Shown here: one piece after another, positions 10,813 through 23,940 of the stretch
How the letters are laid out: the number at the start of each line of letters is the position of its first letter
Position numbering within the stretch: the first letter of the stretch is position 1
DNA from: Odontesthes bonariensis
Lineage: Eukaryota; Chordata; Actinopteri; Atheriniformes; Atherinopsidae
Direction: 5' to 3'
NCBI RefSeq assembly: GCF_027942865.1
Contig: NC_134514.1
Coordinates: forward strand, 16,849,965-16,913,964
Length of the DNA stretch: 64,000 nt
Translations under genes and position numbers: made by a program
The notes under the pieces: model-generated
What the model was told of the DNA's origin: nothing
Databases searched by the model: none
The model's input: only the letters and a program-made list of their open reading frames with translations

Positions 10813-11856
10813 CAGTGTTGTATAGTAACAAAGTAAAAATACGTCACTACTGTACTTAAGTATATTTTGGAATACTTTGTACTTTCCTCGAGTTTAAAAT
10901 TTTTTGACAACTTTCACTTTTACTTCACTATATTTCCGAACTTAATTGCATACTTTTACTCCAATACATTTTCATTGTTCAGTTTAGTAACTCGTTACAA
11001 AAAAAAGAGAGAGAGAGAGAGAAAAAAAAACGCAACAGTGTTTTGACTTCATGCATGTTATGCCTGCCCAAAGACGTGGAAATTCTATCTTACAGAAACT
11101 CCCCTTTTTTAGGTTTTAAGGTAGTTTTACAAAAAAGGTCTTCCTCTTCAGATGCCAGATAAGCTGCAGTTCCCTCCCAATTCTTTTTTTCTTTTGTATA
11201 ATGACCGGTTGTGTGTGCACCTCCTATAGCTTGTGAAGTACAGTAATTGTAACAGCTTTTTTTTTGGTGATGTTGGCCGCATTTTCTGTACTGCGTTATT
11301 TTATTTATTTTTTAGAAAGGTTTACAAAAGAGGTTTCAAACTGGACTCCCTCTTCAGATGCCAGATAAGCTTCAGTTTTCTCCTATTTTTTTCTTTAAAT
11401 TTTGTTTATAATGATGGCAATAACAGTAGCAGCCTCTTTTGTTTCATTTTTCATGTAATGTACGCCTCATTTTCAGCACTGACCTTACTTGAAAAAGAAA
11501 TTTTAAAGGTTCACAAAGTTTGTATTTTCTGTCTAAACCTGGTCTAAATTTTGCCTGCACTTGGTTGTGTGTAGATTTTAAGTGTATTTGACCTTCAAAG
11601 TTTACCAAAATATAAAAAATGTCATTCAAACTGCATTTGCCTTGTTTACTTTTTACTTATACTTTTCATTACATTACTTAAGTACATCTATTTTTACAGT
11701 AATTCTCATACTTAAGTACAAGACGTTTCGTATACTTTAAGACTTAAACTCAAGTAACATTTCAGTCAGTGACTTGGACTTTTACCAAAGTCATATTTTG
11801 GAGGGGTACCTATACTTTTACTTGAGTGTGAGATTTCAGTACTTTATACAACACTG
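10813..11856. mobile_element. Complete non-autonomous hAT element
   Basis: The left end starts CAGTGTTGTATA and the right end is its exact reverse complement, TATACAACACTG. An identical 8-bp duplication, CTCCAAAG, flanks both ends. An 8-bp duplication and CAGNGNTG-type termini are diagnostic of the hAT superfamily. The 1044-bp body has no transposase frame, so it would need a transposase supplied elsewhere. Both subterminal zones are rich in ACTTAAGTA and ACTTTTACTT motifs, the sort of repeats hAT transposases bind. The middle contains a GA microsatellite (about 11007-11021) and an internal tandem duplication of roughly 200 bp sharing CTTCAGATGCCAGATAAGC. Confidence 0.88.
11100..11520. repeat. 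Internal tandem duplication (about 2 x 210 bp) in the hAT element
   Basis: Two diverged units each contain CTCTTCAGATGCCAGATAAGC, a TTTTTCTTT run, a TATAATGA motif and a later CATTTTC(T/A)G(T/C)AC(T)G block. The shared cores start near 11147 and 11352. Divergence between the copies shows the duplication is old, and it probably belongs to the family's consensus. Confidence 0.6.
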
Positions 11857-11864
11857 CTCCAAAG
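11857..11864. repeat. Right 8-bp target-site duplication of the hAT element
   Basis: CTCCAAAG, identical to 10805-10812. Confidence 0.9.
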
Positions 11865-13467
11865 GTCATTCAGCCCACACAACGCAAAGAACCAATTTGG
11901 AAAACAGTATTGTTATATATGAACAAATTTTCCAGTTGTCTGGTGACATTTGTCTTATCAGGTTTCGAATACAGAGCTGTTTTATTGTATTTGGTATGAA
12001 TCCATGTTTTCTGTGTGTGTGAGTGTGTGTTTAAGTTTTTATAAACAATTATCTTGTAGAGCTAGATGACAATTAAACCCTGGAAGCAAATACAATCCAT
12101 GGAAGCCCAGAGTAAACTTCCTGACTTTCTATTACTGTTCTCTTTGTCTCCTTTGAGGTCCATAAACACTTAAAAATAGAAAGATGTTACGTGAGACTCT
12201 TCGCTGCTCTCCTCACCCACGTGCGTTGGTAATGTCTTTGAATGTCAACTTTGATATAATTTTCATACATTCTACATTAATTCTGAGCTTTTTCAAAGGA
12301 ACAGACCTACAGTCTCACATGATCATTTGTGAGCGTGATATGAGTTATTTTCATGTGTTGCTGGAGTTGGAGGGATTTTGAGGAGAGAAGTGACATCATG
12401 GAAAGTGACTGCTGTTCAAACAGAGGCCACAGCCCCCAGGTGGGCTCTGTGATTAAGAGATTACAGAGGAAATGAAAGAGCTTCAAAAAAACATACCCAC
12501 CCATGCTAACCCCCTGTGCATGAAGGTAGTAGAAGATGTGTATGTGTGTTCATAGAAATCTCTAGAAGTGAACAAAGTCGGGTCATCATGGTTGCTTGTA
12601 CTGGCCGACAGCCACCTGCAGCTCTGAGTCAAGAATGGAGGGAGCTGATTCAGCACAGCTACGGGCAAACAAACCCCATACAAGTTTCCTCCTACATCTA
12701 TTTATACACACGAGGAATAAAGCTATCACCACCCAACTTTTTCAAGACTTCTGTTTCCTTTTGGATGCTTATCAGTTGAATTTCACCTGAGAGCACCACC
12801 CCGACCTGATATTTTCCATTGGAGCAACATTTCTTTTACACTGGATGAAGTTAAATCATTTTCATGTGCTGTGTACTCCTGCAATTAGTAACATCTGTAG
12901 TGATCAAAGAGGAGGCTTACACACTTTCCACTGCAATCACAGCATTGAGGCAAAGTTTTTTTTAGCCCTCTAATCAATACCACATTCTCATGGGTGAGCA
13001 ACTGCGTTTTCACTGAAAACCTTAGCACGTGAGGTGAGGAAACGGGCATCTTGTGTGGTGCACTTCACACATTGTACATAGGCTCTCAAGTTGTTTTCTT
13101 CACAGTAAACTCACACTTTAAGAAGAGAAACACCAAAAGGTTCTCATCCCTTCAGCTGCTGGACACGGGAACATGATCAACAGCTCTGCACTGCTGAGGC
13201 GTCCTGCTGAGGAAAGCCCAGCAGAGGTTATTTGTTCATACCCTGAGGGGGGCTAAGGAAAGGGGACTAGGTGTTCTGATGAAGGGGGAAGGGTGTTCCT
13301 GTGAAAAAGCTTTTGTAGCCTTAAGGCCTACTTTTGTCTCGAGAGATGAACAGGTTTGGCAGACACTGAAAGTGTGAAACTCCAGGGGAGAAGTAACTGA
13401 AAGTAGTTCAAAGTGGTAAAATTATAGCAGGATTGAGGGATTATAACATGATGTATGCTTATACTTA

Positions 13468-13498
<31 letters not shown>

Positions 13499-14748
13499 CG
13501 TTGTTATCATAACCTGAGAGGGGATCAGCCACTTTCCCAGGTGAGGTCAAAAGGAGTCCTGCCCCCTCCCTCCCTTAAAACGTGTCACTTCTACAAAAGA
13601 TAATCTCTCCGCTGCATTGTGTCCTGGTCAGCCTGTATTCAGGCCCCTGGAGATGTACCAGTCAGCAGCGCAGTCAGCTAACCTAATCTTAGGCCCCTAA
13701 AGGACTGCTGTTGGACCAGTGTTTAACTTTATTAACTGAGAGTCATTTAAAGTCAGCACTGGCCCCTCAAGGAAACAAACCTTCATTAAATTACTGTGTA
13801 GAACAGCAACAGAGGGGATAAAGACAGAGAGGGAAACAGGGGCGACACAGTTCAGTCAAGTTTACCCTTTTAATTAAATCAGAGTGACAAGTCATTGGCT
13901 AACGTTTGCAATGGGGACACGAGGAGACAATGAAAATGTAGTCAAAGCACACACACTACTGCTGGGGCACGCTTCAGCTGGAAATACGAGACAGTTTTGT
14001 TTTGCACCAACCCTATGATTTGAGGTGAGGAGGAGTGAGAAGAAGTAAGGACAGAGCTGCTGGACAAACGTATCATCGCCATCTCACCACAATATGGTGG
14101 TTTACGTCCTCAGCTGACTTGCGGAAGATGGCCTATGCTATTAAATCATTTTGTTTAGACACTTACAGATAGAACACATCTCATTCACAGATGTTAAAAA
14201 ACTCAAATCAATTAAAAACTATAGCAACCAAGTAACAAAAAATTTAGCCCTTTTTACTCTTTGTGAGCTGATTGATTCAAATAAGCTTGTTAAAGCTTGT
14301 TAAAATAATTACCTTAGAGTTAGAGTTAAAGTAGTTTTAGTCAATACTCATTAGAAAACAGTCAGTTCATTCTTCTCTACAGGCCGCTTGTAGTGCTGAA
14401 CTCGTAGTGCTGAACTCGTAGACCTTTCACCGAGCAGTGGGGCTTCAGTTGTGTGCAAGTGCAGTATGATGATGTTTTTGTCAATGGTTTGCTTTCTGGC
14501 CAAAAAGCATGTACTGTGCACACGTTTAAGTCACTGTTAACGCTGTCTTATTGCTGACTAGCAGGTGAGTTTAATGTTTAGCCACTAAAGAATCATAAAC
14601 ATCCCACTGCTGTTGTCAGAGACCATAAAACATCTGATAGAGGTGTTTTACAAAAGAGTGCTCATGTGTTTGCTAACAAATTTGCGATATATAATTGTAG
14701 AAAGATGGTAATGATAATGTGATCTTGTGCAACAGTATAGCAAAAATA

Positions 14749-14769
14749 GGGGGGGGGGGGGGGGGGGGG
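14749..14769 (+). repeat. G21 homopolymer
   Basis: Twenty-one consecutive G residues follow CAAAAATA. Such tracts are hypervariable, form G-quadruplexes and are often miscounted in assemblies, so the length is uncertain. Confidence 0.85.
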
Positions 14770-14856
14770 AACAGCCGTTGTACTTGTTTTTGTTAAATTT
14801 TTAAGGATATCAGATAGATAGAGAGCTCTATTAACTTAAAAGGTCAGTTGTACAGG

Positions 14857-14879
14857 TAGTAGTAGTAGTAGTAGTAGTA
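14857..14879 (+). repeat. (TAG)n microsatellite
   Basis: Seven or so consecutive GTA/TAG units, about 90 bp after the G tract. Confidence 0.85.
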
Positions 14880-17800
14880 AGTTAGACTAACACAGACCCA
14901 GTGCCTCTACATGAAAAAACAAATAGCAGTAGAGGGAAGGAGCTACATGAGGTGTGGTTTGTATTTGGAGCTTTTGGAAGGGATGTGGGCTGAGAGGACA
15001 ATTAGACGAGCTTAGAGGAAGGCAGCGGAAGGAGCCAAGTGGTTGCAGAGAGGATGAGGGTGAACAACACACTCACCTGCACAAGTGGTCTGACCAAAGC
15101 ACAGGTGTTGCACACCTGGGCCTTTGGGTGTCCCCACTAGCTATAGATTAACCCACCTACTGGGGTCAATGACCCTCTCTCCTGTTACAAATGTGGAGGG
15201 GATTTTGTGAGGGGGAATTAGGCCCCATTAGTGAGTTCATGCTTTTGACAGGACTTCTCCGACATTTCGATACATCTATTACACGTAAAGCAGCCAATAC
15301 TGGTTTTAAAATCAGCTATTCTCTTTCTTCTGTTTGAGTTACGGTTATTAGAAACATAATGAAATATATGAAAATGTCCAATGTCCTAAAACTGGAAAGG
15401 CATGTTTCTCTGAGCAACACTTTGAAATCCAAAAAAGTCAGAAAGAGTCAGAAACTGAATATCAAACGTTTCTCTGGTGAGTGATTCCAATGAGATTATT
15501 GCAACTTCTCGAGAAATAAAAAAAGGTTGGAAAAGCTATCCTTTTGATTTGGGAATGTATGGCTGTTGAGGTCAGTGATGTCATCCATCATGGACCTATG
15601 ACATCATCCGTTTGGGGCGACTGTTATATCTCACTGACACTTGCTACGGCACAGGCCAGTGTGAACTTGCAACAACACACAGATGAGTTGGACACAGGCT
15701 CCTGTTCATCGACACTCTTTTTTTTAACTTTATTCCCAATAAGTTCCACTGATTTACGATGAAGCTGCATCACATGGTTTGTAATTTTGTATTTTCATCA
15801 ACTTTGGTATTTGTTATAGCGACATACTTTCATCTGTGCTTAGTCATTTGAGTATTCCCCTCATAATTATACCTTCAGGCAGGGATTTGTGTGACACCTG
15901 TACAGCCAATCGCAGGTTAAAAGCAAAGCGAGATGTCTTTACACAACAAAGTTTAATAGTCTAATAATCACAGGATTATGTTTTTAATGGAAGGCATAAA
16001 TTCTCAAGCTCTTTGACAGATGTGAGAGGAAGGGGAGTTATAGAGAGGGGCTTGATGTATGTTTGTGCCTGAAGGAGGTATATGAGACCGCTGAGCCTGT
16101 GTGAGAACACCACAGATAACCTCTGAGGTAGGAAAGCTGATGGCTAAGAAAGCAAATAAGGAAAGGAAAAGATTACACCAAAGGCACAGACTGGGTAACT
16201 AATAATTAGTGTGTTATGTTTTGGAGTTTGTTTTCCCTTTAAAGATAGCATAAATGCAGTTCAGAGTGAGAGATTGTCGGTAATGAGGCTTTGTGGGGAG
16301 CAGGGATTTCCTCCCTCCTCTGCAGACACTGAGATACAATGAAAAGCAGCCTTTTCTTCCCAGCAAACATCAACCTTTGTGTACGTGCAGTCTGGCATGT
16401 TCAAGAAGGCCCGATGTGTTGTGGGGAAATTGCTTCAGTTAAGTGCATATTGAGCTGGAGATTGACAATCACATTTTGCAGAACACCTGTGAATTAACAA
16501 GCACTGACAGTCAAGAAGTGAGGAGATGCCCCACTCCTGACTTCTACTTTTTTTTTTCACCTCTGGGTACCCGCACGGTGATCTCCACAGCAGATCTGTG
16601 TGAATTCCACAAACTATGAATGACATCATGCAAAGATTCCTTAACAAGTTACATCCAGCATGCATGCACGCTGACACTGTGATTGATTATCTTAAGCAAG
16701 AGGGGCCAAGAGGAAGACGGCGACACATCGGGGCATGTTGCTAATTGAAATATCATGCGGTAATGTTTTTACCCTCAAGATTTCAGCTGAGGGTTCCAAG
16801 ATTTGACACAGCTACAGTAACTGATGCAACATGAGAAAGTTATAGTTTGTTGCTGGATGAAATGGAAAGGAACGGCAAGGATTTGTGTTTTCAAGAACAA
16901 AGAACCTGCGGATACAAAGTGAAACACTGTCACATTGTATTCTCTTAAGATGCATTCGCTTTTCGTCGTTGTTTCCTTTCCCTCCCCCAGAGAATCACAG
17001 TCTCACCCCAGCTAAGATCTCCCACAGGGCTCTTTTCTTCTCACATTTTATTTTTACATGAAAAGAGAGAGCTTTCACCAGATCTGCAACAAACATTGTG
17101 AACATTTGTGAGCCCTTAAAGGTTAAGAAAACAAATAAAAGATAATCCACATACTGCATTTAAACCGGGCATTACAGGATTGCATCCCAAGATTGGGGAT
17201 GTTTTCTGGAAATATAGTTGTTGGGTTTTTGTCAAAGTTTGTGTGTGGCTGCAAAAGCACAGGTGTTACTAGTTTATTAATGATGGCTCTGTTCCAGCAC
17301 ACAAAATACGACTCTGAATCTGAAGCACCTGCTTTGCGTACTGTATGACAAGTTAAAACAGAGCGGGGGAAAAGCTCTGTCGCTCTGTAGGACATGAGCA
17401 AAACTGGCACATAAATGTTGGTTGGAATATGCCTGTTTTTGTTCGTCTTCCAGGTGAAGAAAACACATAAATAGATTTTTTGAACCTCAAAAAAAAAAAA
17501 CTTTAAAACCTCCAGCCTGCTCCAAACATCTGACCACAAACAACCTTTGGCTCCCCTCCCTCCCCTCAAGGCTGTGGCTTGACAGTGTGAAACGTGGAAG
17601 GAGAGAAAAATTGTGGTGTGGAGGTGAAGGGAGTTGAGTTTATGCAATGCTGGTGGAAGATGTATGTTGGATGCCGTTGGGGTTTAGTCAGTGATCTGTC
17701 ATTGGACAGCTCAGCAGCTACACTGTAGATCTTAAACTGTGATCTCGCCCGTCCGCATCTGAACATCAACGAGCCTCATGCTGTCTCCAGTCAACAGCTC

Positions 17801-18716
17801 TCCATCTGCTGTTGACTGCAGGCAGCTCAATAAACTCAGGATTTCTTTGAATTATTTGCCCCACATACTGAGTGTTTTCCAGAATTGGAGCTACGCTTGA
17901 CTTTCTTTGAGCCTGACTGTTGTGAAGTCATGTAAAAAGCTCTTAATGTTTTAATTTGCTGCAAAGTTTCTTCACTCCGGTTTAAAGGGATCATAAATCC
18001 TTAGCTGAGCCAGCCAACTCATGTGGAATGGATTTTGTGTTCTGTGCAATTATTGAACATGTAAAGAGGTCATATCTGGCATATGCTCTTGTCATTTCCC
18101 GCAGAAGCACAACAGGCTGAGAGGAAATTTAGAGGATGTTGATCAGTAACAATGCCAAGCACACAAACACCAGCCAATAGATCATCTCACAATATTTACA
18201 TCAGTCCAAGTAACAGAGTCTGAACTGAATAAATACTTAATCTTTCTGCAGAGTGAAGCCCTGGTGACAGCTGACAACACTGACAGAAAAGGTCAGTTTT
18301 CAGCTTAAAAATTGCACATTTCTGAAATTGGAATTAACAACAGTCCGACTGCTCATCACTGATTAAAACACTTGGGCAGGCTTTGAAAAATATTTTGAAA
18401 AAATATGCTCCTGCACGTGGAATTGTATATGTAGGGACTGTAGTGTAATTCAGGTAATACACAGATAAATATAGTGTACCACCATATTTTCCAGCCAACA
18501 CTGAGTACTCCCATTTCTAAATCCCTCAGATGGTATTCAGTGATGTGATACAAATCCATTTTTTTGTTCTTGGCATGAAAAAGGTATAATTCATCCTTTT
18601 CTGTCTCTGACAGGCTGGAACATGTTGCCCCCATTGGATGGTTTGATCACAGGCAGAGTACAAAGGGTCATGCCCTACTCAAGAAACCAATTGGTTTTCC
18701 CAAATAACACAACAAA

Positions 18717-19050
18717 CTAGTGGGTGGCACTGGGGTGTGGCCGTTAGCACCGTTGCCTCAAACCTTGAGGGCTCCACACCTTGTGTGGAGATTAAATGTT
18801 CTTCCTGTGACTGTGTGGGTTTATCTTATGCTTAGTACTCCGGCTTCTCTCTACAGTGCAAAAACGTGTATGCTAACTGGGGATTTAAGGTTGACCATAG
18901 GTGTGAGTGGTTGTTTGTGAGCTCTGTGAAGTAGTGGTGACCTGTCCACGATGTACCCTTCCGCTTGTTCTATTATTGCTGTCATAGGCTCAAACATCCC
19001 CCTGCAACCCTGAGCAGGATGAAGAGAGTGTAGAAAATGGATGGATGGAA
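18717..19050 (+). mobile_element. Old, diverged tRNA-derived SINE-like copy
   Basis: This block aligns in order with the better-preserved copy at 61700-62053. Shared blocks are GTTAGCACCGTTGCCTCA, the TGTGTGGAG block, TACTCCGGCTTC, GTGCAAAAACGTG, GGTGTGAGTGG, GACCTGTCCA and the tail AGAAAATGGATGGATGG. It keeps the 5' part with an A-box-like stretch that the other copy has lost, while its B box is badly decayed. Imperfect ACACAAC-type repeats flank both ends and may be a worn target duplication. The family is widespread in teleosts; I do not assign a database name. Confidence 0.65.
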
Positions 19051-19769
19051 TGACACAACCAAATATGAGATGAAGTAATAGACAATGTAAGAGAACATTT
19101 TGATGTACAAATTAAAAACAACCTCATAAGGCTACAAATAATCAGCTGTTCCAAGAGCCAGTTTACAAAATAAGCCATTATGATCGCCTGCCAAGTATTG
19201 TGCAGCCAAAAAACACCAGAGAGGTATTGGTTCACTCAAAATAGATAAACATGTAGTTGTGTTCCCTAATAGTCTGCAGACCAATTGAATTCCAAAATCT
19301 ACTTCTCTGTGACTAATGCTTCCTCCCTGAAGCCAATCAGCAGAAGCTAACAGACAACATGCAAAAACTATTAACCCATTTATGAGTAAATTGAGAAGAA
19401 CAACAGACATGCTTCTCAGAAACATGCTTGCAGATTTTTTTCTATGTCCTGCTGTAAGTATTTCAGACTTATCCTGTGTGTGCTGTTTATATCACTTTCT
19501 TATTGACGGCTGTTTAGGCTCTCCAGTGGTGGAGCTGTGACTGTCTGAATTTAAGGATGTTCTTCACATGGCACTTTAAAGAATGAGTCCAGGGCTTCGT
19601 TCTTAGCTCTGGGAAGATAGGGAAAATATTAAGCAGTCAGTTGGCAGAAATGTAATATGATATACATACTTATGACTTCATTGTTGTTGAATTGTTTGAA
19701 AATAGGAATAATTGTGTTTTCGATGTCATAGAACAAATATTTCACATCCAAAGATACCACAGGACTCAC

Positions 19770-19829
19770 CTTGACTTCTTGCTTCTCCGCCCTTCTTTTT
19801 GTGATTCGAAAGTCGTTCACATCCAAATA
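19770..19829 (-). other. Possible 60-nt internal exon, minus strand
   Basis: On the minus strand, CTTCAG at 19835-19830 precedes a 20-codon open segment (YLDVNDFRI... ending ...KQEVK) that ends in the strong donor GTGAGT (19769-19764). The length is an exact multiple of three. The product is not recognised and no neighbouring exon was found, so it may be chance or part of an unrecognised element. Confidence 0.2.
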
Positions 19830-19853
19830 CTGAAGGATATCTCATGTCTTAAA

Positions 19854-19895
19854 ATGTCCCCAGAAGACACAGAAGGCTTTTTGGAGGAGCTGCAA
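19854..19895 (+). other. Possible 14-codon first exon, plus strand
   Basis: ATG (19854) opens MSPEDTEGFLEELQ, followed at once by the strong donor GTGAGT (19896-19901). The ATG context AAAATGT is acceptable. I do not recognise the peptide and cannot find exon 2. It lies 25 bp from the opposing exon-like island on the minus strand. Confidence 0.2.
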
Positions 19896-22800
19896 GTGAG
19901 TATACACCAGGTGATTTTATTTTAGATGTTTTAGACTTTATGTTCATCAAATAAGGTTGCTGGCTGAAATTGAGAAATAGCTTAGAAAAATACATGGTGC
20001 CTGATTCCAGCGCACGCACATTGGACCTTCAAGTGAGCACATCGAACGTTTAGTATGACCTTGGCCACCTGTGAGGTGCTACAAGATCCCAGAGTTGTAG
20101 CTGTTTTGGGTTTTTCTGGACCACTGAACTCATTGACATTTGTCTTTTCTTTTGAAACTTTGTCTCACCTCAGTAGGCCCACACATTCACGACCACCTAC
20201 AGAGTGAACTTACAATAAGAGGATTAAAGATAGACTTACAGGATCAGTTCACATTTTTCAAGGCTGCTTTAATAATGTAATAACCACCATATAGATTAAG
20301 CACTGCAAACTGAAATTCTCTATGAAAACGTTTCTACTTGCAAACACATCTTATGTCCCTTAATCCTCATCTCAGTTTTTGTTGTTTTTCACAAAGCAAA
20401 TATAAACCATGAAGTGAATATCTTGAAAAAATGGGGTACTTCAGGATAAGTGGATGCTTCAAAAATTAAGACTTTTGCATGCAAACTATACGAATGATCA
20501 TACACAAGGGACATATTGTTCTGCACTGAGCTCTTTCCAGAAATGCAACTGACAGTCATTATCAACTAAACTGATCATCTTCTTCATAAACTAATGAGGT
20601 TTGTGTTTTAGAAAATTGTGAAAAATGTTTATCAAAGTTTCCTAAAGTCCACTGTGAGGTCCTCAAATCTCTAGTTTTGCTCGCAAATAAACAGTAAGTC
20701 TAATATAGTTTCCAGTTTAGGATCAGAGGAAAATTCAAAGGAATAATCAGAAATGATTTAGAATTCCTGAGCCAGAATGAGATCATTTTAGTTATTCTAA
20801 TTTTCCTGGAAACTTGATCAGATTGATCATTGGATTATCAGAATAGTTTGCAATTACTGTAATTTTATGATATCACTAAATGCTTGCTGCTGTAGTACTA
20901 TCACTCCGAACACAATATTTGTGATAATCCATACTTTTACTAAAGTGACATTTAAATTGCAGGACTTTTCCTTGCAAAATTGAAACTGTCGTATTTGTAT
21001 TTCAACCTAAGGAGAGGATGTACCACTACTTTGATTAAACTTTGGGATTTACTTTGACCTGAAAACGGATTACGTGCTTTGCCTCTATCACACACGATAG
21101 TCAGGTTTCCATCAAAATATTTCATTCAAATGTTGAAAATGCAAATACAAAAAGGTGATTAGGAACTTTAAGAGCTATTAAAACTTCTACCAATGCATAA
21201 AAAAGTAAAGAACATATAAACGTGCTTGACATTGTTTTTGCCTGTTTAAGAAAGGAGGGGCTTTATGCACATTAAAGAGAAATACCACTTGGCATGGCTG
21301 GGCAGGAGGAATAGACTACAAAAACTGAACCTATTCTTTTGATGTTTCTCAGACATTTGTGGCTCAAGAACTGTGATTTATAGTTTTTTTTATTTAAATC
21401 TGAGGTACACAATGAATATAACCAAACAGCAGAAATACTTATTAGATGACTGAGTACAAAATGGATGTCTCTCTCTGCCCAATGAAAACCAATATGTCTG
21501 TAGGTTTCTGAGTGCGTTGGAATGGCCCTGATCTATTTTAGATTACCTCTCTATAATAACCTGTCTGCTAGGGCCTTAAAGGAAGTTTAGCATGTGACCT
21601 TCATGTCAGAATGACTTACTATCAGGGAAACTGACTTCTGTGAACACGTAAAACAGTGACATTCTGAACTGAACAGGTACTGAAAGCCTCAAGAAGGTGT
21701 GGCTGATTGAAAAAAAAAAGAAAGAACACCTCAACTCTTGACATATTTGTGCTTTTAAATTTGCGGCTGTATCGAATGTAATTGCATCATTTTCATATCT
21801 CTATATCAGTAAAGAAAGAAAGAAAGAATGTTCATTGTTATGAATAACAGGAAAATATTACCAATAGGGCAGAAGCATGTTAAGATAGGATAAGATCAGA
21901 TATGAGATAAGATAAGATGTCAAGTTATAGGTGGAGAAAGTTTACAGCATCACTTCTTTCTTGAAAATTTGAAGATGGAAAAAACATGAAGAGCTCCCTC
22001 AAGCACTCTAAGTATAAATGTAAGAGACCCTGACTTTTTAATTTTTTCCTCCCATCAATTAAAAGAGTGATTCTAAGCATTCCTGCTATCAATCTCTCAT
22101 GAGCCAACCTGACAGAGCTTTACTTACTTTGGCAGTGCAAAATGAAGCACTGTGAGGTGGGTAGAAACTGAAGTGGTGTGCAAACAAATAGTTGCACAAG
22201 CAAGCACTACTGTGCAGAGTTGGTTTGTACATAAATACACCCCCTGAGTTGGAATCAGAAATGTGCTGTTTGTTTTTCACTTCAACAAACATAACTGTCT
22301 GTCTGAAAGGTTTTTGCCCATTTAGACATGTGATTTCTCAAAGTTGGAGCTCTGCAGTCTCAGGGCATCTTTTAAAGAAGTCTCTCAGTACAAATAAATT
22401 CTGTCTGGTTTCTTGCACGTGTTTCAGCTCATTACTATACCCACACGTTTCATCTGTTCACACCCCGTTGTGTCTTAATAGACCTTACCTCATAGCCATC
22501 GTGCCTTTGATTCTGTATATAAAACAGCAGGTTGTCCCTTTGTGTTACAGTATAGACGGTTACTCATTTTGTGACAAACCTCTTTATATTTTCTGCAAAG
22601 CCAACCAACCACAGAGTTCACCTTTCGAAGGAAATGATTCACTCAAACAAGGCTCTTGAAAATGACTCAGATGTTTGCTGTAAACATGGTAAATGCTCTA
22701 CGGTTTATGAGGGGCTTCCCTAACGTACTTAACGTAAACACATCCCTTTAGATCTTGAATAGGAACTGTCAGTGCAAGACATCACATGCTCTGTATTCTG

Positions 22801-23940
22801 TCCCCATGTCACTCCCTCTGTCGCACTTTTGTTTGACATCTCTCTCTCAAAGCAAATGAACCCAGCAGGCCTTTTTCTTAGTCTCAACTGTTAGGGAGTG
22901 AAAAGTCAGCCCCGAAAAATACACACAAATGCCAAATCTCTGCTCTGATGATAACACTAAGTGTGGAGAAGAGGACAAAAAAAGAGAGGACAAAGGAGAC
23001 AAAGATACAATAAACATCAAGACACTCACAAAGTAAAAAACCTGACGGAAGTAAAAACCCTGCTTTTTTTTTCTTTCAGACTACATGCTGCACACCTTTG
23101 CGGTCAGCCTTCCTTGTAGCCCACCTTAGGAAAACATCCGTGCCCCCACACGATGCTGAGCCTTGTGCTTCCTTCTGTCTTTAATCTTAGTGAAAAGAGC
23201 TTTTAACAAGACTGGGGAGGATGAGTGGATCTGCCAAAGAAGAACAAAGGTAGGGAGGAACTCTGAAGGATAGTAGCAGAGTGGAAGGCTCTGTAATTTA
23301 TCACCTGTTACCTCTGGGCGGCCCCGCACCCCATGCACTGGGCTCTTTGTCAGTTTGTGTGTGTATGTATAGATGCAGGCATGGAGAGGTGATGAATGAA
23401 TAGTGGAGCAACAAGGGCACAGATATTCCTCATTCCTTCAAAAATTTCATAGGATGTTGCGCTGAGCAATTATTTCCGGAGAAAAGTTGGTATTTGTCAG
23501 CCAGAGACTCCACACGTGTATGCATGACTCCCTTTACCACAGAATTTGACATATTTATAGACTGATTTTTTTTTTTTTGGCCCAAATTGGGGTTAGTTCA
23601 AGCAGAGCAGGCAGTGAGTATCAGTCTCCAGAGCAGACAACTGAGGCACAAGGGTACAACACAGTAAATCTTTAAAGAGAAAGAAATACAAAAATACAAA
23701 AAAAGTGCGCAAAAAGTGCGGATGTGTTTGTAGTTTTATCAAACGAAGTAATTTTGCTGTCTCTAGTAGAGTTTATCAAGTTTCATGGTCCTCATCTGCC
23801 ACCTTGTGGCTTGCTGTTACACTCACACCTCCATTGAATGTAAAACAACCAGCCATTGGGCACTGTTTTGTTGAGTCTCCCTCTCCCAAAGTACGATACC
23901 CATAGTGTATGAGGTAGAAAACAACTCCAAGTGAAGCTGA

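Larger units (their letters stand above)
11865..18716. other. Gene-poor stretch with simple repeats
   Basis: No coding exon is convincing. Simple repeats include TG runs near 12013-12031, a GT/GA run near 13469-13498, a 21-base G run (14749-14769), a TAG repeat near 14857-14879 and a doubled TAGTGCTGAACTCG near 14392-14419. At 18252-18291 a 40-bp segment is bounded by TTTCTGCAG and GTCAGT, like a tiny exon, but it has no partner. Purine-rich and AT-rich non-coding DNA fills the rest. Confidence 0.5.
19051..23940. other. Non-coding stretch with microsatellites and exon-like islands
   Basis: No confirmed gene. An (AAAG)n run lies near 21812-21827 and a degenerate GATAAGAT repeat near 21885-21919. 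Exon-like signals on both strands occur at 19770-19895 (reported separately). A block near 21101-21240 beginning CAGGTTTCCATCAAAAT resembles the end of a common fish DNA-element family, but only one end is recognisable. A 155-codon plus-strand frame at 22192-22659 resembles no known protein. Confidence 0.45.

Noticed and set aside
17123..17647. 174-codon minus-strand open frame
   Set aside because: No recognised motif or flanking exon; part of it translates a poly-A run.
22192..22659. 155-codon plus-strand open frame rich in Cys and Ser
   Set aside because: No known domain, no splice partners and no promoter context.
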